The notes: generated by a model not told the origin, from the letters alone. 35,706 nucleotides of DNA from Chloroflexota bacterium (GCA_022574655.1 JACZRQ010000017.1:1-35706); one strand, 5' to 3'; positions 23,831 through 31,989 are shown, counted from the first letter of the stretch. A program made the numbers and translations.

Positions 23831-25159
23831 TCAGGCCCGGGCCGCGAACAGCTCCCAGTCGCCCGGGACACCCTTCAAGGAATGCGAGCCTCTTCCCTCG
23901 AACGCGATGCCGGACCCCGCAACCAGATCCTTAACCGTCCGCGAGACCAGGACCTCGCTCGGCCGCGCCAGCGACGAAACCCGCGATGCGATATGGACCG
24001 CGATGCCGCCAATATCTTCCCCGAGCATCTCCACTTCACCCGTGTGCAGCCCGGCACGAACCTCGATTCCAAGCCGGGGCATGTCGGCGAGAATGGCCTG
24101 CGCGCATCTCACGCCGCGTCCGGGCCCGTCGAACGTCGCGAGCACGCCGTCACCGGTGCTCTTGATCTCCTTGCCACCGAACCGTGCCAACTGGCGGCGC
24201 GTACTGTCCGCGTGCTCGCCTAGAAGCGACTTCCATCTCTTGTCACCGAGCTTCGAAGCCTTCTCGGTTGAGCCAACGATATCCGTGAACATAACGGTCG
24301 CCAGAACACGGTCCAGGCCCGGCGCCGACCGCTTCCCGGTTACAAACTCTTCGACTTCCGCGATCACCCGATCCGAGTCCCCATACCAGGGAAGATGGTC
24401 AACGTCCGGGAGCTCAACGTACTTGGCGTTCGGGATATGCTCGGCCATGTACCTCCCACAGCGCACATCGATGAGCGAGTCACCGACCCTATGCATAACC
24501 AGCGTCGGGACGCGAACCGCCTCTGACGCGTCACGCACGTCAATCTGCACGTTCATCTTGTACAGCGCCGTACCAGCGCCGGGACTGGAGGCACGTCGCT
24601 GAAACGTCCCCCAGCGCTCCCGTGCCCGCTCGTCATCGATCGCGCTCGGCGCAACCATTGATATGCCGAAGCCTGCACCCCACGTGCTCTCGATGATCGC
24701 GATCCTTCGTTCGTGCTCTTCTGCGGTCGGCGCGAACGTGTAACCCTCTTCCCACATCCACCGCGCGTAGCTGCCGTAGAGAACGAGCCCCCGGCAGCGC
24801 TCCGGATACGTCGCCCCGAACAGCAGGCACATCGGCCCACCCTCGGAGAACCCCATGAGCACCGCCTTCTCACTACCGGCCGCGTCCATCACCACCCGAA
24901 CGTCGTCCATCCGCTCCTCCAGCATCGGCAGTTCGCTGTCGGCGACACGGTCGGACATCCCGGTTCCCCGTTTGTCGAACAGGATCAGACGAGAGAACGA
25001 GGCAAGCCGGTTGAGGAAGTTGGCGAGCTCCGGGTCTTCCCACTGGTACTCCAGGTGCGACGTCCAGCCGGAGACGAACACAAGATCGATCTCGCCCTCT
25101 CCGACGACCTGATACGCGATGTTCAGATCGCCGCTGCGCGTGTACTTCGTATCCGGCAT
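23831..25159 (-). CDS. Alpha/beta hydrolase fused to class III adenylate cyclase
   Basis: 442 residues in two domains. Residues about 5-275 are an alpha/beta hydrolase: oxyanion region VFVSGWTSHLEYQW, nucleophile Ser105 in GFSEGG, late acid in GDSLID and His255 in DVDHLPW. Residues about 285-442 are a class III cyclase: FTDIVGST with metal Asp293, EIKSTGDG with the specificity Lys and metal Asp337, EDIGGIAVHIASR with the specificity Asp and the catalytic Arg; the usual Asn is His. Same architecture as Mycobacterium Rv1900c and many Actinobacteria/Chloroflexota proteins, in which ligand or substrate binding to the hydrolase part is thought to control cyclase output. It lies between the penicillin acylase (16-base gap) and pgk (2-base gap). 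Confidence 0.9.
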   Translation of the reverse strand: MPDTKYTRSGDLNIAYQVVGEGEIDLVFVSGWTSHLEYQWEDPELANFLNRLASFSRLILFDKRGTGMSDRVADSELPMLEERMDDVRVVMDAAGSEKAVLMGFSEGGPMCLLFGATYPERCRGLVLYGSYARWMWEEGYTFAPTAEEHERRIAIIESTWGAGFGISMVAPSAIDDERARERWGTFQRRASSPGAGTALYKMNVQIDVRDASEAVRVPTLVMHRVGDSLIDVRCGRYMAEHIPNAKYVELPDVDHLPWYGDSDRVIAEVEEFVTGKRSAPGLDRVLATVMFTDIVGSTEKASKLGDKRWKSLLGEHADSTRRQLARFGGKEIKSTGDGVLATFDGPGRGVRCAQAILADMPRLGIEVRAGLHTGEVEMLGEDIGGIAVHIASRVSSLARPSEVLVSRTVKDLVAGSGIAFEGRGSHSLKGVPGDWELFAARA

Positions 25160-25175
25160 CTCTGAGATCAGCCCC

Positions 25176-27560
25176 TCAATTAGGCGATAAGGTTAGCGTC
25201 CCGGCCGCATGCTTCTCAACCTCGTCGCGGTCCCACAGCATCGGGTGATAAGCGCCCGACCGCCACATCGTGTTCATGCTGTGATAGTGCTTGCTGCCGG
25301 GGTGGCCCGACTGCCCGCTCGGCAGCACGGCCTGGCTCCGGTTGAAGTCGTCCAGGTCGATGATCTGACGCCAGCTCGCCGTGAAGCTGTTCAGGTCGTA
25401 CCCGTGGTACGGCGCGTACGCCGCCTGCCAGACGGTGTTCGCGTCGCCGCCCATGGGCACCGAACTCCGGTTGAACACCATATTCAGCCCACGCACCTCG
25501 CCCAGCGGGTGGTCGAACGCCTGCCGGTGGAGCCGTCCCCACTGCCAGCGCGACACCTCATCGCCAAGAAGCTCCCGCAACTCCGCGACGGCGGACGTCA
25601 GAGCCTCTTCCATAACCTCGTGCCATGTCCGCCCTGCGAACCAGTCCGGGCGTTCGCGCATCTTCTCCATCAGCCACGAATGCGCTGCGTAGAAGAAGCT
25701 CCCGTGACCCCGGAGCGTATGTATCCCCTTGCCCATGAAGTACTCAGACCAGCCGCCGAGCTTCTCCTCGCAGGCACGGCGAACCAGGTGACAGAAGAAG
25801 ACCTCGTACACGCAGGCGGCAACGCTATCTGGATCGACGTTGTAGTCCCACGCCTTGAGGAACGTTAGCGCCCTGCTTGCCCATTCGTCGCTCGGAGCAA
25901 GCTGCAGGATGAGCGGGGTGAAATCGCGTGCCGGGATCGACTGCCGATCGATCTGCATCTTCTCGAAGTCGCTCACCGAGTGCTTCTCCTTCGCGTCGAG
26001 CATCTCGATGATCCGTTGCTGCCGGCTCGGATCCGCGAAGTTGGCGCTCAGGAAGTGCGGGAACTCGTCGTCAGCGATCTGGTTGTTGGCGCTTGCAACC
26101 CAGTGAGTCGGCGGGTTGAACGCGTGCGGATGCTCGTCGAACGGCAGGAAGCCCGTCCACTCATACTCGCTCGTCCAGCCCGGCATCGGCACCACACCAT
26201 GGCCGTTCTCTCGTTGCGGCACAAGGCCCGCCAGTTGGTAACCGATGTTTCCCTCCACGTCCGCGTAACCGAAGTTAAGCGAGGGGAACGGCCAGATCGA
26301 GAGCGCGTCCCGGAACTCATCCCAATCTTGCGCGCTCATCAGCCGGATCTGCGCCTGGATCTGCTGCGATGGCTCCAGCGCTACCGTTCGCAAGCTCAGA
26401 TCCCGCTTCTCGCCCTCAATCGCGGGACTGATGATGGGGCCGTGTCTCGTAATCAGAACTTCCTCCACGACCGGTTCGGTCCGTCCGCGGACGCTGATCT
26501 CTTCACGGACCACCTCGCCGTCGACCCATTCGCCTTCGTACTTGTACTGCGCTGGATTGTCCGGGTTGATCTCCTCAACGAACAGGTCATCTCCGTCGAC
26601 TACCGCCGCCGTGGCACCCCAGGCGATCTTATCGTTATGCCCCATCATGATCCCGACTGTACCCGGCAAGGCGACACCAGCGGCCTTGATCTCGGGCGAG
26701 TCGAGGTGTACCTCCCACCAGATTGAAGGCATCGTCAACGGCAGATGCGGATCGCTCGCCAGCAGCGGCTTTCCCGTCACCGACTTTTCCCCGTCGACGA
26801 CCCAGTTGTTGCTCATACCCTGACCGATGAGGCCAACCATCTGCTCTACTTCAGCGAAATCTCTCGAAAGATCGGGGCCGTTGCCGTTCGCTTCCGTCCC
26901 GGGCGGCACGATCACCGGTCCTCCCGCTGGATAGCTCGGCTCGAACTCCGCCATGACCGAGGCACCGAACCGCTCGATCGTCCAGGAACGCACGATCTCG
27001 CTGTCCCAGTTACCGGCCAGCGCCCACCCGAAAAACCGTCCAAACGCAAGCGTGTCCGTCGGCTCCCAGCGTCGCGGTCGTTGCCGCAAGATCTGGAACT
27101 CGACCGGTAGGCGGCCGTTTTCGATGTACGCGTTGACACCCGCCGCGAACGCCTCCAGTACCTCTCGGTCCTGCTCGCCCGCGGCGTCCCAGTCGGCCTT
27201 CGCAGCACGGTGAAACCCGACCCGCCTCACCAAGCGATCGACCTCGAGTGCCGACTCGCCCACGAGTTCCGAAAGCGTCCCCAACGACGCCCGGCGATTG
27301 AACTCCATCTGCCACAGCCGGTCCTGTGCCTGCGCGTAGCCCATCGCAAACGAAAGGTCGTGAAGGTTACCCGCATAGATGTGCGGCACCCCCCAGCGGT
27401 CGCGCACGATCTCCACTTTGGAACGCAACCCATCCAAACGAACGCGCCCCTTCGTCTTCGGTACCGCGCGTCGAAGCACGTACGTCAACATGACGCCGGC
27501 GATCGCTCCTAACGCAATGCCACCAAGGACCAGTCGTCCGACTGTTCTGCGAACACCCAT
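25176..27560 (-). CDS. Penicillin acylase family N-terminal-nucleophile amidase
   Basis: Hydrolyses an amide bond in acylated amino compounds such as N-acyl-homoserine lactones, beta-lactam side chains or lipopeptides; the natural substrate cannot be predicted. 794 residues: an N-terminal hydrophobic segment (GRLVLGGIALGAIAGVMLTYVL, about 9-29) for export or anchoring, the alpha-chain motif DRWGVPHIYAG and YAQAQDRLWQME, a spacer, and the self-cleavage site with catalytic Ser250 in GQGMSNNWVV, which becomes the N-terminus of the beta chain after autoprocessing. GHNDKIAWGATA follows as in the family. AAGGAG is ideally placed before the ATG. It is in an operon between a lipoprotein and a hydrolase-cyclase, so both neighbours also hint at envelope or small-molecule work. 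Confidence 0.93.
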   Translation of the reverse strand: MGVRRTVGRLVLGGIALGAIAGVMLTYVLRRAVPKTKGRVRLDGLRSKVEIVRDRWGVPHIYAGNLHDLSFAMGYAQAQDRLWQMEFNRRASLGTLSELVGESALEVDRLVRRVGFHRAAKADWDAAGEQDREVLEAFAAGVNAYIENGRLPVEFQILRQRPRRWEPTDTLAFGRFFGWALAGNWDSEIVRSWTIERFGASVMAEFEPSYPAGGPVIVPPGTEANGNGPDLSRDFAEVEQMVGLIGQGMSNNWVVDGEKSVTGKPLLASDPHLPLTMPSIWWEVHLDSPEIKAAGVALPGTVGIMMGHNDKIAWGATAAVVDGDDLFVEEINPDNPAQYKYEGEWVDGEVVREEISVRGRTEPVVEEVLITRHGPIISPAIEGEKRDLSLRTVALEPSQQIQAQIRLMSAQDWDEFRDALSIWPFPSLNFGYADVEGNIGYQLAGLVPQRENGHGVVPMPGWTSEYEWTGFLPFDEHPHAFNPPTHWVASANNQIADDEFPHFLSANFADPSRQQRIIEMLDAKEKHSVSDFEKMQIDRQSIPARDFTPLILQLAPSDEWASRALTFLKAWDYNVDPDSVAACVYEVFFCHLVRRACEEKLGGWSEYFMGKGIHTLRGHGSFFYAAHSWLMEKMRERPDWFAGRTWHEVMEEALTSAVAELRELLGDEVSRWQWGRLHRQAFDHPLGEVRGLNMVFNRSSVPMGGDANTVWQAAYAPYHGYDLNSFTASWRQIIDLDDFNRSQAVLPSGQSGHPGSKHYHSMNTMWRSGAYHPMLWDRDEVEKHAAGTLTLSPN

Positions 27561-27577
27561 CTCGATCTCCTTCTGTT

Positions 27578-28834
27578 CTAGCTGGGCTTTGTCAGGGCTT
27601 CGGCAAGGGCGGTGATGCCTTCCGCACTATTGTAGGGGTTTCGGTCCACCCCCTCAGGATCGACTCGCGCGTGCGTCTCCAGCTGTATGGCCGTCTCGCC
27701 AAGGACTATCGCTATGCGATGGTACAGCGGCGCATCGGAGTCCGGGCAATCGAGCCCCTCTGGGCACGCCAGATCGGGCGGCGTCAGAAAGCTCCTGATC
27801 AGCGCCGCTGGCTCCCCGTTGATCTCTATCTCCTCGTTCCCCTCGGGAACGTTTGACGTATATCCTTCGACAATCGGCGCTGCGAACTGGGCACGATCGG
27901 CCGGCCAGAGCTTGATGATCACCACCTGCCCAACCAGCACGGTCTGGCCGCCCGGATCCTCCGTTGGCGTCGTGTAAGAAAACGTTGCCTCCGGCTGCAC
28001 GGTGTCACCGCTCGGCCCTTCGTCGACGATGAACCCCCCCTCGTCTGGCTGCAGCACGAGCGACCCAATTCCATCCTCGTACACATCCCCGAGCCAGTAC
28101 GGCTCGATCCCCAGAGCCCGAGCGTTCTCGATCTTGTCCTCGAACGTCAGAACGGCGTCATACGCCACGTCCGTCGAAAAGAAGTCGTCTCCCAGGTTGC
28201 TCCGCGGTATCAGCTCAGAGACGACGAACTGCACCCTCTGCGGCCCTCCGAGCCCGAGCGGGTCCGGATTCGGCGTAGCGCCGATCGGCTGATCCTCCCG
28301 CCTTTCGAACGCCACTAGCAAGAACGTCTCTGGATCGAGTTCAAGTCGCCCCACCAGCGTCGCGCCCGTCGCCACCCCGTTCGCCACGATCGGCGACCGC
28401 GCTTCCAGCAACGTTACGCTAGCACCCTCAGCGTTGACGCGGTCCTCCTTAAGCTCCAACTCCTGCGCAAACGCCAGCGCGCCCAGCGCCTCCAGCCAAT
28501 TGATCGCCGGATCGTCGATCCGTGGACGCCGGTCGCTAGGCAGGCTCTCATCCGACTCCGATACCGCATTCGTTAGCGGATCGTACACCGTCTGCAACCA
28601 CCCTTCGCCTATCGTGATCTTGTCCCTGTCCGCCGTAACCTGGCGGCTGCGATACACCTGATCGTCGATGTCCAGCCAAACCTCGATGTCACCGGCGACC
28701 GCGTGGTAGACCATCCCCACCTCATCCATCGCCTCCAGCACCCGCTGCGCGGCATCTTCCGCGCGGTCGCTCCCCCCGCACGCAACCAACACCGCCGCCA
28801 CAACTACTGACATTCCCACGAACACCGCTCTCAC
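27578..28834 (-). CDS. Hypothetical lipoprotein (LppX/LprG-like size, function unknown)
   Basis: 418 residues, lipid-anchored: a hydrophobic signal followed by lipobox VLVACGG (Cys19). The mature part starts with an EAMDEVGMVYHAVAGDIEVWLDIDD segment and continues with alternating strands reminiscent of the LolA/LprG-like half-barrel folds, but no specific motif is recognised. A CPEGLDCPDSD pair near 370 could form a disulfide. The start is GTG 28834, overlapping the tsaC stop by 4 bases, with GAGGGAG upstream; an ATG at 28813 would leave a very short signal. It precedes the penicillin acylase by 17 bases, and the acylase ribosome-binding site lies just past its stop. Confidence 0.8.
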   Translation of the reverse strand: MRAVFVGMSVVVAAVLVACGGSDRAEDAAQRVLEAMDEVGMVYHAVAGDIEVWLDIDDQVYRSRQVTADRDKITIGEGWLQTVYDPLTNAVSESDESLPSDRRPRIDDPAINWLEALGALAFAQELELKEDRVNAEGASVTLLEARSPIVANGVATGATLVGRLELDPETFLLVAFERREDQPIGATPNPDPLGLGGPQRVQFVVSELIPRSNLGDDFFSTDVAYDAVLTFEDKIENARALGIEPYWLGDVYEDGIGSLVLQPDEGGFIVDEGPSGDTVQPEATFSYTTPTEDPGGQTVLVGQVVIIKLWPADRAQFAAPIVEGYTSNVPEGNEEIEINGEPAALIRSFLTPPDLACPEGLDCPDSDAPLYHRIAIVLGETAIQLETHARVDPEGVDRNPYNSAEGITALAEALTKPS

Positions 28835-29460
28835 AGGACTTTGCTCCCTCTGGCCTCGGCCAGTTCTTCCCTGCTCACCGCACCCTCTCGAATCACCTGC
28901 GGCGGCGCCACTGTTATGTCAAGCACTGTCGACTCCTGTCCTCCCCGCCTGGCTCCGCCGTCGATCACCAGCTCCACCATCTGACCGAGCTGCGTCGCTG
29001 CCTCCGCCGCTGACGTCGGCGCCCGCGAACCAGCGAGATTGGCGCTCGTGCCCGTGATCGGCTCACCGACGGCAGCGATAACGTCTCGCACGACCGTCTC
29101 GTCTGGTACCCGCAGCGCAACCGTATCCTGATTCGCCAGCGCAAGGCTGCGAAACCCCCGCTTCCGCCGCATCACCAGCGTCAACGGCCCCGGCCAAAAC
29201 ACCTCGATCAGCCGAATCGCCTCCGCCGGCACCTCAGCGATCCGATCGGCGTCTCCCGCCTGCGCTATCAGCAGCGGCATCGCCTTATCGAGACTGCGGC
29301 CCTTCACGGCGAACAGACGCCGGATCGCATCCTCATTACTCGCCGCTGCTCCCACCCCGTAAACCGTATCCGTCGGATAGCACACCAACTCGCCGCGCGA
29401 GAGCAGTCCGGCGGCATATTCAACGATACGAGGGTCACTCGCTGAGATGATTTCGGCCAC
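28831..29460 (-). CDS. tsaC: Threonylcarbamoyl-AMP synthase (Sua5/YciO/YrdC family)
   Basis: Makes threonylcarbamoyl-AMP from threonine, bicarbonate and ATP for the t6A37 modification of ANN-decoding tRNAs. 209 residues covering one YrdC domain: LLSRGELVCYPTDTVYG, the substrate motif AVKGRSLDKAMPLLI, FWPGPLTLVM, TVALRVPDE and PITGTSANLAG. The extra C-terminal Sua5 domain is absent, as in TsaC. GTG start at 29460 with no Shine-Dalgarno. First gene of the operon that continues with lipoprotein, penicillin acylase, hydrolase-cyclase and pgk. With miaA it is the second A37-modification gene in the window, though the two are in different operons. Confidence 0.93.
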   Translation of the reverse strand: MAEIISASDPRIVEYAAGLLSRGELVCYPTDTVYGVGAAASNEDAIRRLFAVKGRSLDKAMPLLIAQAGDADRIAEVPAEAIRLIEVFWPGPLTLVMRRKRGFRSLALANQDTVALRVPDETVVRDVIAAVGEPITGTSANLAGSRAPTSAAEAATQLGQMVELVIDGGARRGGQESTVLDITVAPPQVIREGAVSREELAEARGSKVL

Positions 29461-29530
29461 GACCTAGACCGTATCAGAGGACCACTCGGAACAAAAGGGG
29501 CGCTCCGCTCGAGCGCACGCGCGCGCCGTT

Positions 29531-29575
29531 GGGGGTCAGGCTTTAGCCTGACGGGTCAGCCTTCAGGCTGACCCC
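29531..29575. repeat. REP-like double hairpin
   Basis: Two adjacent perfect stem-loops: GTCAGGCT-TT-AGCCTGAC (29535-29552) and GGGTCAGCCT-TC-AGGCTGACCC (29553-29574). The two stems are variants of each other. It lies between divergent start regions, so it cannot be an ordinary terminator for either gene. Confidence 0.8.
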
Positions 29576-29593
29576 CTGATACATGTCCGTCCG

Positions 29594-29703
29594 CCCACTC
29601 ACCCGCGCCCCCAAGCCCGCTCCCCCGCCTACCCCCGTCCACCCACTCGCCCGCGCCCCCAAGCCCGCTCCCCCGCCTACCCCCGTCCACCCACTCGCCC
29701 GCG
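29594..29703. repeat. 48-base tandem repeat, about 2.3 copies
   Basis: Units begin CCCACTC at 29594, 29642 and 29690 with an exact 48-base period; copies 1 and 2 differ by one base (CTCACC against CTCGCC). Very C-rich on the plus strand and G-rich on the minus, with many runs of 3-5 G that could form G-quadruplexes. Confidence 0.9.
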
Positions 29704-29705
29704 TA

Positions 29706-29718
29706 CCCCCCCCCCCCC
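29706..29718. repeat. 13-C homopolymer
   Basis: An uninterrupted run of C right after the tandem repeat, 160 bases upstream of guaA. Its length is the part of the window most prone to sequencing or assembly error and to slippage. Confidence 0.8.
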
Positions 29719-29868
29719 GTCCATCGTCGAACCGCCCCGTCCCGCTCATGTGCGCGCCCGCCGTCGGTTCCGCTCACCATGAGCCTCTCGAAGGGCGAGC
29801 GGCGGCACAACGCCCGCTCCTACCCCGCCGGGCCCCACTCACCCCTCAACACTCGCCCTCCCCCGTGA

Positions 29869-29874
29869 TAACAT
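29869..29874 (+). promoter_or_regulatory. Putative guaA -10 box (leaderless)
   Basis: TAACAT ends 6 bases before ATG 29881 with no ribosome-binding site between, placing the predicted transcription start on the A of the ATG. Confidence 0.4.
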
Positions 29875-29880
29875 TCCGAC

Positions 29881-31626
29881 ATGACGGCACCGCGCCCCAC
29901 GCCGAGCAACACCGCCCCTTCCGACGACGCCCCCGCCACCGCCCACGAGACCGTCGTCGTCCTCGACTTCGGCGGCCAGACCGCCATGCTCATCACCCGC
30001 CGCATCCGCCAATCCAACGTCTACTCCGAGCTCGTACCCTTCGACGCACCGTGGGAGCAGGTGCAGAAGCTCAACCCCCGCGGCATCATCCTCTCCGGCG
30101 GCCCCGCCTCCGTCTACGACGAAGGCGCGCCCCAGGCCCCCGACTGGGTGTTCGACTCCGGCCTCCCCGTCCTCGGAATCTGTTACGGCATGCAACTCCT
30201 CGCCCACCAGCTCGGCGGCAAAGTCGCCCCCTCACCCCAACGCGAAGACGGACGGCCCTCCGGCCGCGAGTTCGGCCCCGCCACCATCCACCAATCCGAC
30301 CCGGCGAACCCCGTCCCCCTCTTCGACGGCCTGCCCGCCGGCATGCCCGTCTGGATGTCCCACGGCGACAAGATCGTCGACCTCCCCAACGGCTTCCGCT
30401 CGCTGGCCTACTCCGATAACTCGCCGCTCGCCGTCATCGGCGACGACCGTGGCCACATCGGCCTCCAATTCCACCCGGAGGTCGTCCACACCCCCAACGG
30501 CGGCAAGATGCTCGAGAACTTCCTCTACAAGATCTGCGGCTGCAGCGGCGACTGGACCGCCGGCCACTTCGTCGCCGAAACCGTCGCCCAGATCCGCGCC
30601 CAGGTCGGCGACGGCCGCGTCATCTGCGCCCTCTCCGGCGGCGTCGACTCCGCCGTCACCGCCGCCCTCGTCCACCGCGCCATCGGCGACCAGATCACCT
30701 GCGTCTTCGTCAACAACGGCCTCCTCCGCAAGGACGAGCCCGAGCGCGTCGTCGACACCTTCCACCGCCACCTCAAGATGAACCTCATCCACGCCAAGGA
30801 ACAAGACCGCTTCCTCGACCTCCTCAAAGGCGTCACCGACCCAGAACAGAAACGCAAGATCGTCGGCGAGACCTTCATCCGCGTCTTCGAAGAGCAAGCC
30901 GACCAGCTCTTCGGCCCCCCGGGCCGCCCACGCCAATCCGGCCGTGTAGGGGCGCAGCACGCTGCGCCCGGCGGGGCCGGGGCGGGCCCCCCTTCCTCCG
31001 ACCCCCGTGCTCCGTCCTCCCCCGACTTCATCGCCCAGGGCACCACCTACCCCGACGTCATCGAATCCGGCGCCCACGGCCACACCACCGGCGCCAACGC
31101 CGCCCACGTCATCAAATCCCATCACAACGTCGGCGGCCTCCCCAAAGAAATGACCTTCGACCTCGTCGAGCCCCTCCGCTACCTCTTCAAGGACGAAGTC
31201 CGCAACGTCGGCCTCGAACTCGGCCTGCCCAAAGAGATCGTCTTCCGCCAGCCCTTCCCCGGCCCCGGCCTCGCCATCCGCGTCATCGGCGAAGTCACCC
31301 GCGAGAAGCTCGAAGCCCTCCGCGCCTGCGACTGGATCGTCATGGACGAGATCAAAGCCGCCGGCCAGTACGACAACCTCTGGCAAGCCTTCGCCATCCT
31401 CACCGACACCCGCAGCGTCGGCGTCATGGGCGACCTCCGCACCTACGGCTGGGTCGTCGCCCTTCGCGCCGTCACCGCCGAAGACGCCATGACCGCCGAC
31501 TGGGCACGCCTCCCCTACGACCTCCTAGCGAAGATCGCCAACCGCATCGTCAACGAGGTCCCCGCCGTCAACCGCGTGGTGTACGACATCACCAGCAAGC
31601 CCCCCGGCACGATCGAATGGGAATAA
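29881..31626 (+). CDS. guaA: GMP synthase (glutamine-hydrolysing) with a repeat-derived insertion
   Basis: Converts XMP to GMP using glutamine and ATP. 581 residues against the usual 510-530. Class I glutamine amidotransferase: Cys101 in GICYGMQ, His198 and Glu200 in QFHPEV. ATP-pyrophosphatase P-loop LSGGVDS (251-257), then [15 protein letters not shown] and the dimerisation domain ending in PPGTIEWE. Extra residues of about 347-382 ([18 protein letters not shown] and flanks) sit between QADQLFG and FIAQG, where other GuaA have only a few residues; the inserted DNA (about 30919-31022) contains a GCAGC-palindrome repeat. The frame is kept, so the enzyme may work. The 3' end recurs twice downstream and may be an attachment site. 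Confidence 0.95.
   Translation: MTAPRPTPSNTAPSDDAPATAHETVVVLDFGGQTAMLITRRIRQSNVYSELVPFDAPWEQVQKLNPRGIILSGGPASVYDEGAPQAPDWVFDSGLPVLGICYGMQLLAHQLGGKVAPSPQREDGRPSGREFGPATIHQSDPANPVPLFDGLPAGMPVWMSHGDKIVDLPNGFRSLAYSDNSPLAVIGDDRGHIGLQFHPEVVHTPNGGKMLENFLYKICGCSGDWTAGHFVAETVAQIRAQVGDGRVICALSGGVDSAVTAALVHRAIGDQITCVFVNNGLLRKDEPERVVDTFHRHLKMNLIHAKEQDRFLDLLKGVTDPEQKRKIVGETFIRVFEEQADQLFGPPGRPRQSGRVGAQHAAPGGAGAGPPSSDPRAPSSPDFIAQGTTYPDVIESGAHGHTTGANAAHVIKSHHNVGGLPKEMTFDLVEPLRYLFKDEVRNVGLELGLPKEIVFRQPFPGPGLAIRVIGEVTREKLEALRACDWIVMDEIKAAGQYDNLWQAFAILTDTRSVGVMGDLRTYGWVVALRAVTAEDAMTADWARLPYDLLAKIANRIVNEVPAVNRVVYDITSKPPGTIEWE
30919..31022. repeat. Palindromic repeat insertion inside guaA
   Basis: The core at 30946-30969 is GTAG plus GGGCGCAGC-ACGC-TGCGCCC-type arms, the same family as the arsR-arsM palindrome and the arms of the downstream repeats. 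The rest is C/G-rich low complexity (CCCCCCTTCCTCCGACCCCC). The inserted piece is in frame. Confidence 0.65.
31537..31626 (+). repeat. guaA 3'-end copy A (in the live gene)
   Basis: Last 30 codons of guaA including TAA. Reference copy for the two downstream tails. Confidence 0.9.
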
Positions 31627-31639
31627 CGCCCGCACCCGC

Positions 31640-31737
31640 GTAAGGGCTCAGCACGCCCCTCACCCAACACACGCCTTCGCCCGCCGAACCACAACCGCCT
31701 TCACCCAAACCCACGCACGCAGACGTGCTGCGCCCTC
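31640..31737. repeat. Palindrome-armed repeat, copy 1
   Basis: Starts GTAAGGGCTCAGCACG and ends CGTGCTGCGCCCTC; the ends are inverted repeats with one mismatch. Directly follows the guaA stop. About 80 % similar along its length to 31880-31976. Confidence 0.75.
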
Positions 31738-31748
31738 AGCATCCGAAC

Positions 31749-31766
31749 GCCGTCAACCGCGTCGTC
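31749..31766 (+). repeat. Short scrap of the guaA tail
   Basis: GCCGTCAACCGCGTCGTC matches the guaA codons for AVNRVV with one mismatch in 18 bases, then the match stops. Confidence 0.55.
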
Positions 31767-31796
31767 AAAGAAGCATGCCCTGAGCGAAGCCGAAGG

Positions 31797-31859
31797 GTCC
31801 CGGCGGTGAACCGGGTGGTGTACGACATCACGTCCAAGCCCCCCGGAACCATCGAATGG
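31797..31859 (+). repeat. guaA 3'-end copy B
   Basis: 21 codons from [10 protein letters not shown] to PPGTIEW. Against copy A there are 9 base changes in 63, all synonymous, including AGC to TCC for serine. After TGG an extra G shifts the old stop out of frame. The following ~113 bases are also similar to those after copy A. Confidence 0.9.
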
Positions 31860-31879
31860 GGAATAACGCCCGTACCCGC

Positions 31880-31976
31880 GTAGGGGCTCAGCACGCCCCT
31901 CACCCAACGCACCCTCCGTCCGCAGAACCACACACGGCCTTAACCCAACCCACGCCCGCGGATGTGCTGCGCCCTC
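31880..31976. repeat. Palindrome-armed repeat, copy 2
   Basis: Starts GTAGGGGCTCAGCACG and ends ATGTGCTGCGCCCTC. It follows guaA tail copy B exactly as copy 1 follows copy A, so tail plus repeat was duplicated or imported as one unit. Confidence 0.75.
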
Positions 31977-31989
31977 CCTCGATCGGGGA

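Larger units (their letters stand above)
29461..29880. other. Repeat-filled intergenic region between divergent tsaC and guaA
   Basis: 420 bases without a credible gene. In order: a double hairpin repeat, a 48-base tandem repeat, a 13-C run, a GCTCACCATGAGCCTCTCGA scrap of a type that recurs between genes in related genomes, and the guaA -10 box. The open frames through it on both strands are low-complexity shadows. Confidence 0.7.

Noticed and set aside
29594-29703. Possible CRISPR array
   Set aside because: The 48-base units are contiguous with no variable spacers; no Cas genes.
29556-29810. 16-residue peptide repeats (EWVDGGRRGSGLGG type) on the minus strand
   Set aside because: The 48-base repeat is a multiple of three, so any frame through it repeats; no start, no flanking domain.
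29583-30419. 278-residue Pro/Arg-rich plus-strand frame
   Set aside because: Runs through the tandem repeat and then out of frame through guaA; composition-driven shadow.
30232-31386. 384-residue open frame on the minus strand opposite guaA
   Set aside because: Its Val/Asp/Glu/Ala/Gly-only composition is the mirror of C-ending codons in guaA; it has no start site and overlaps an obvious gene.
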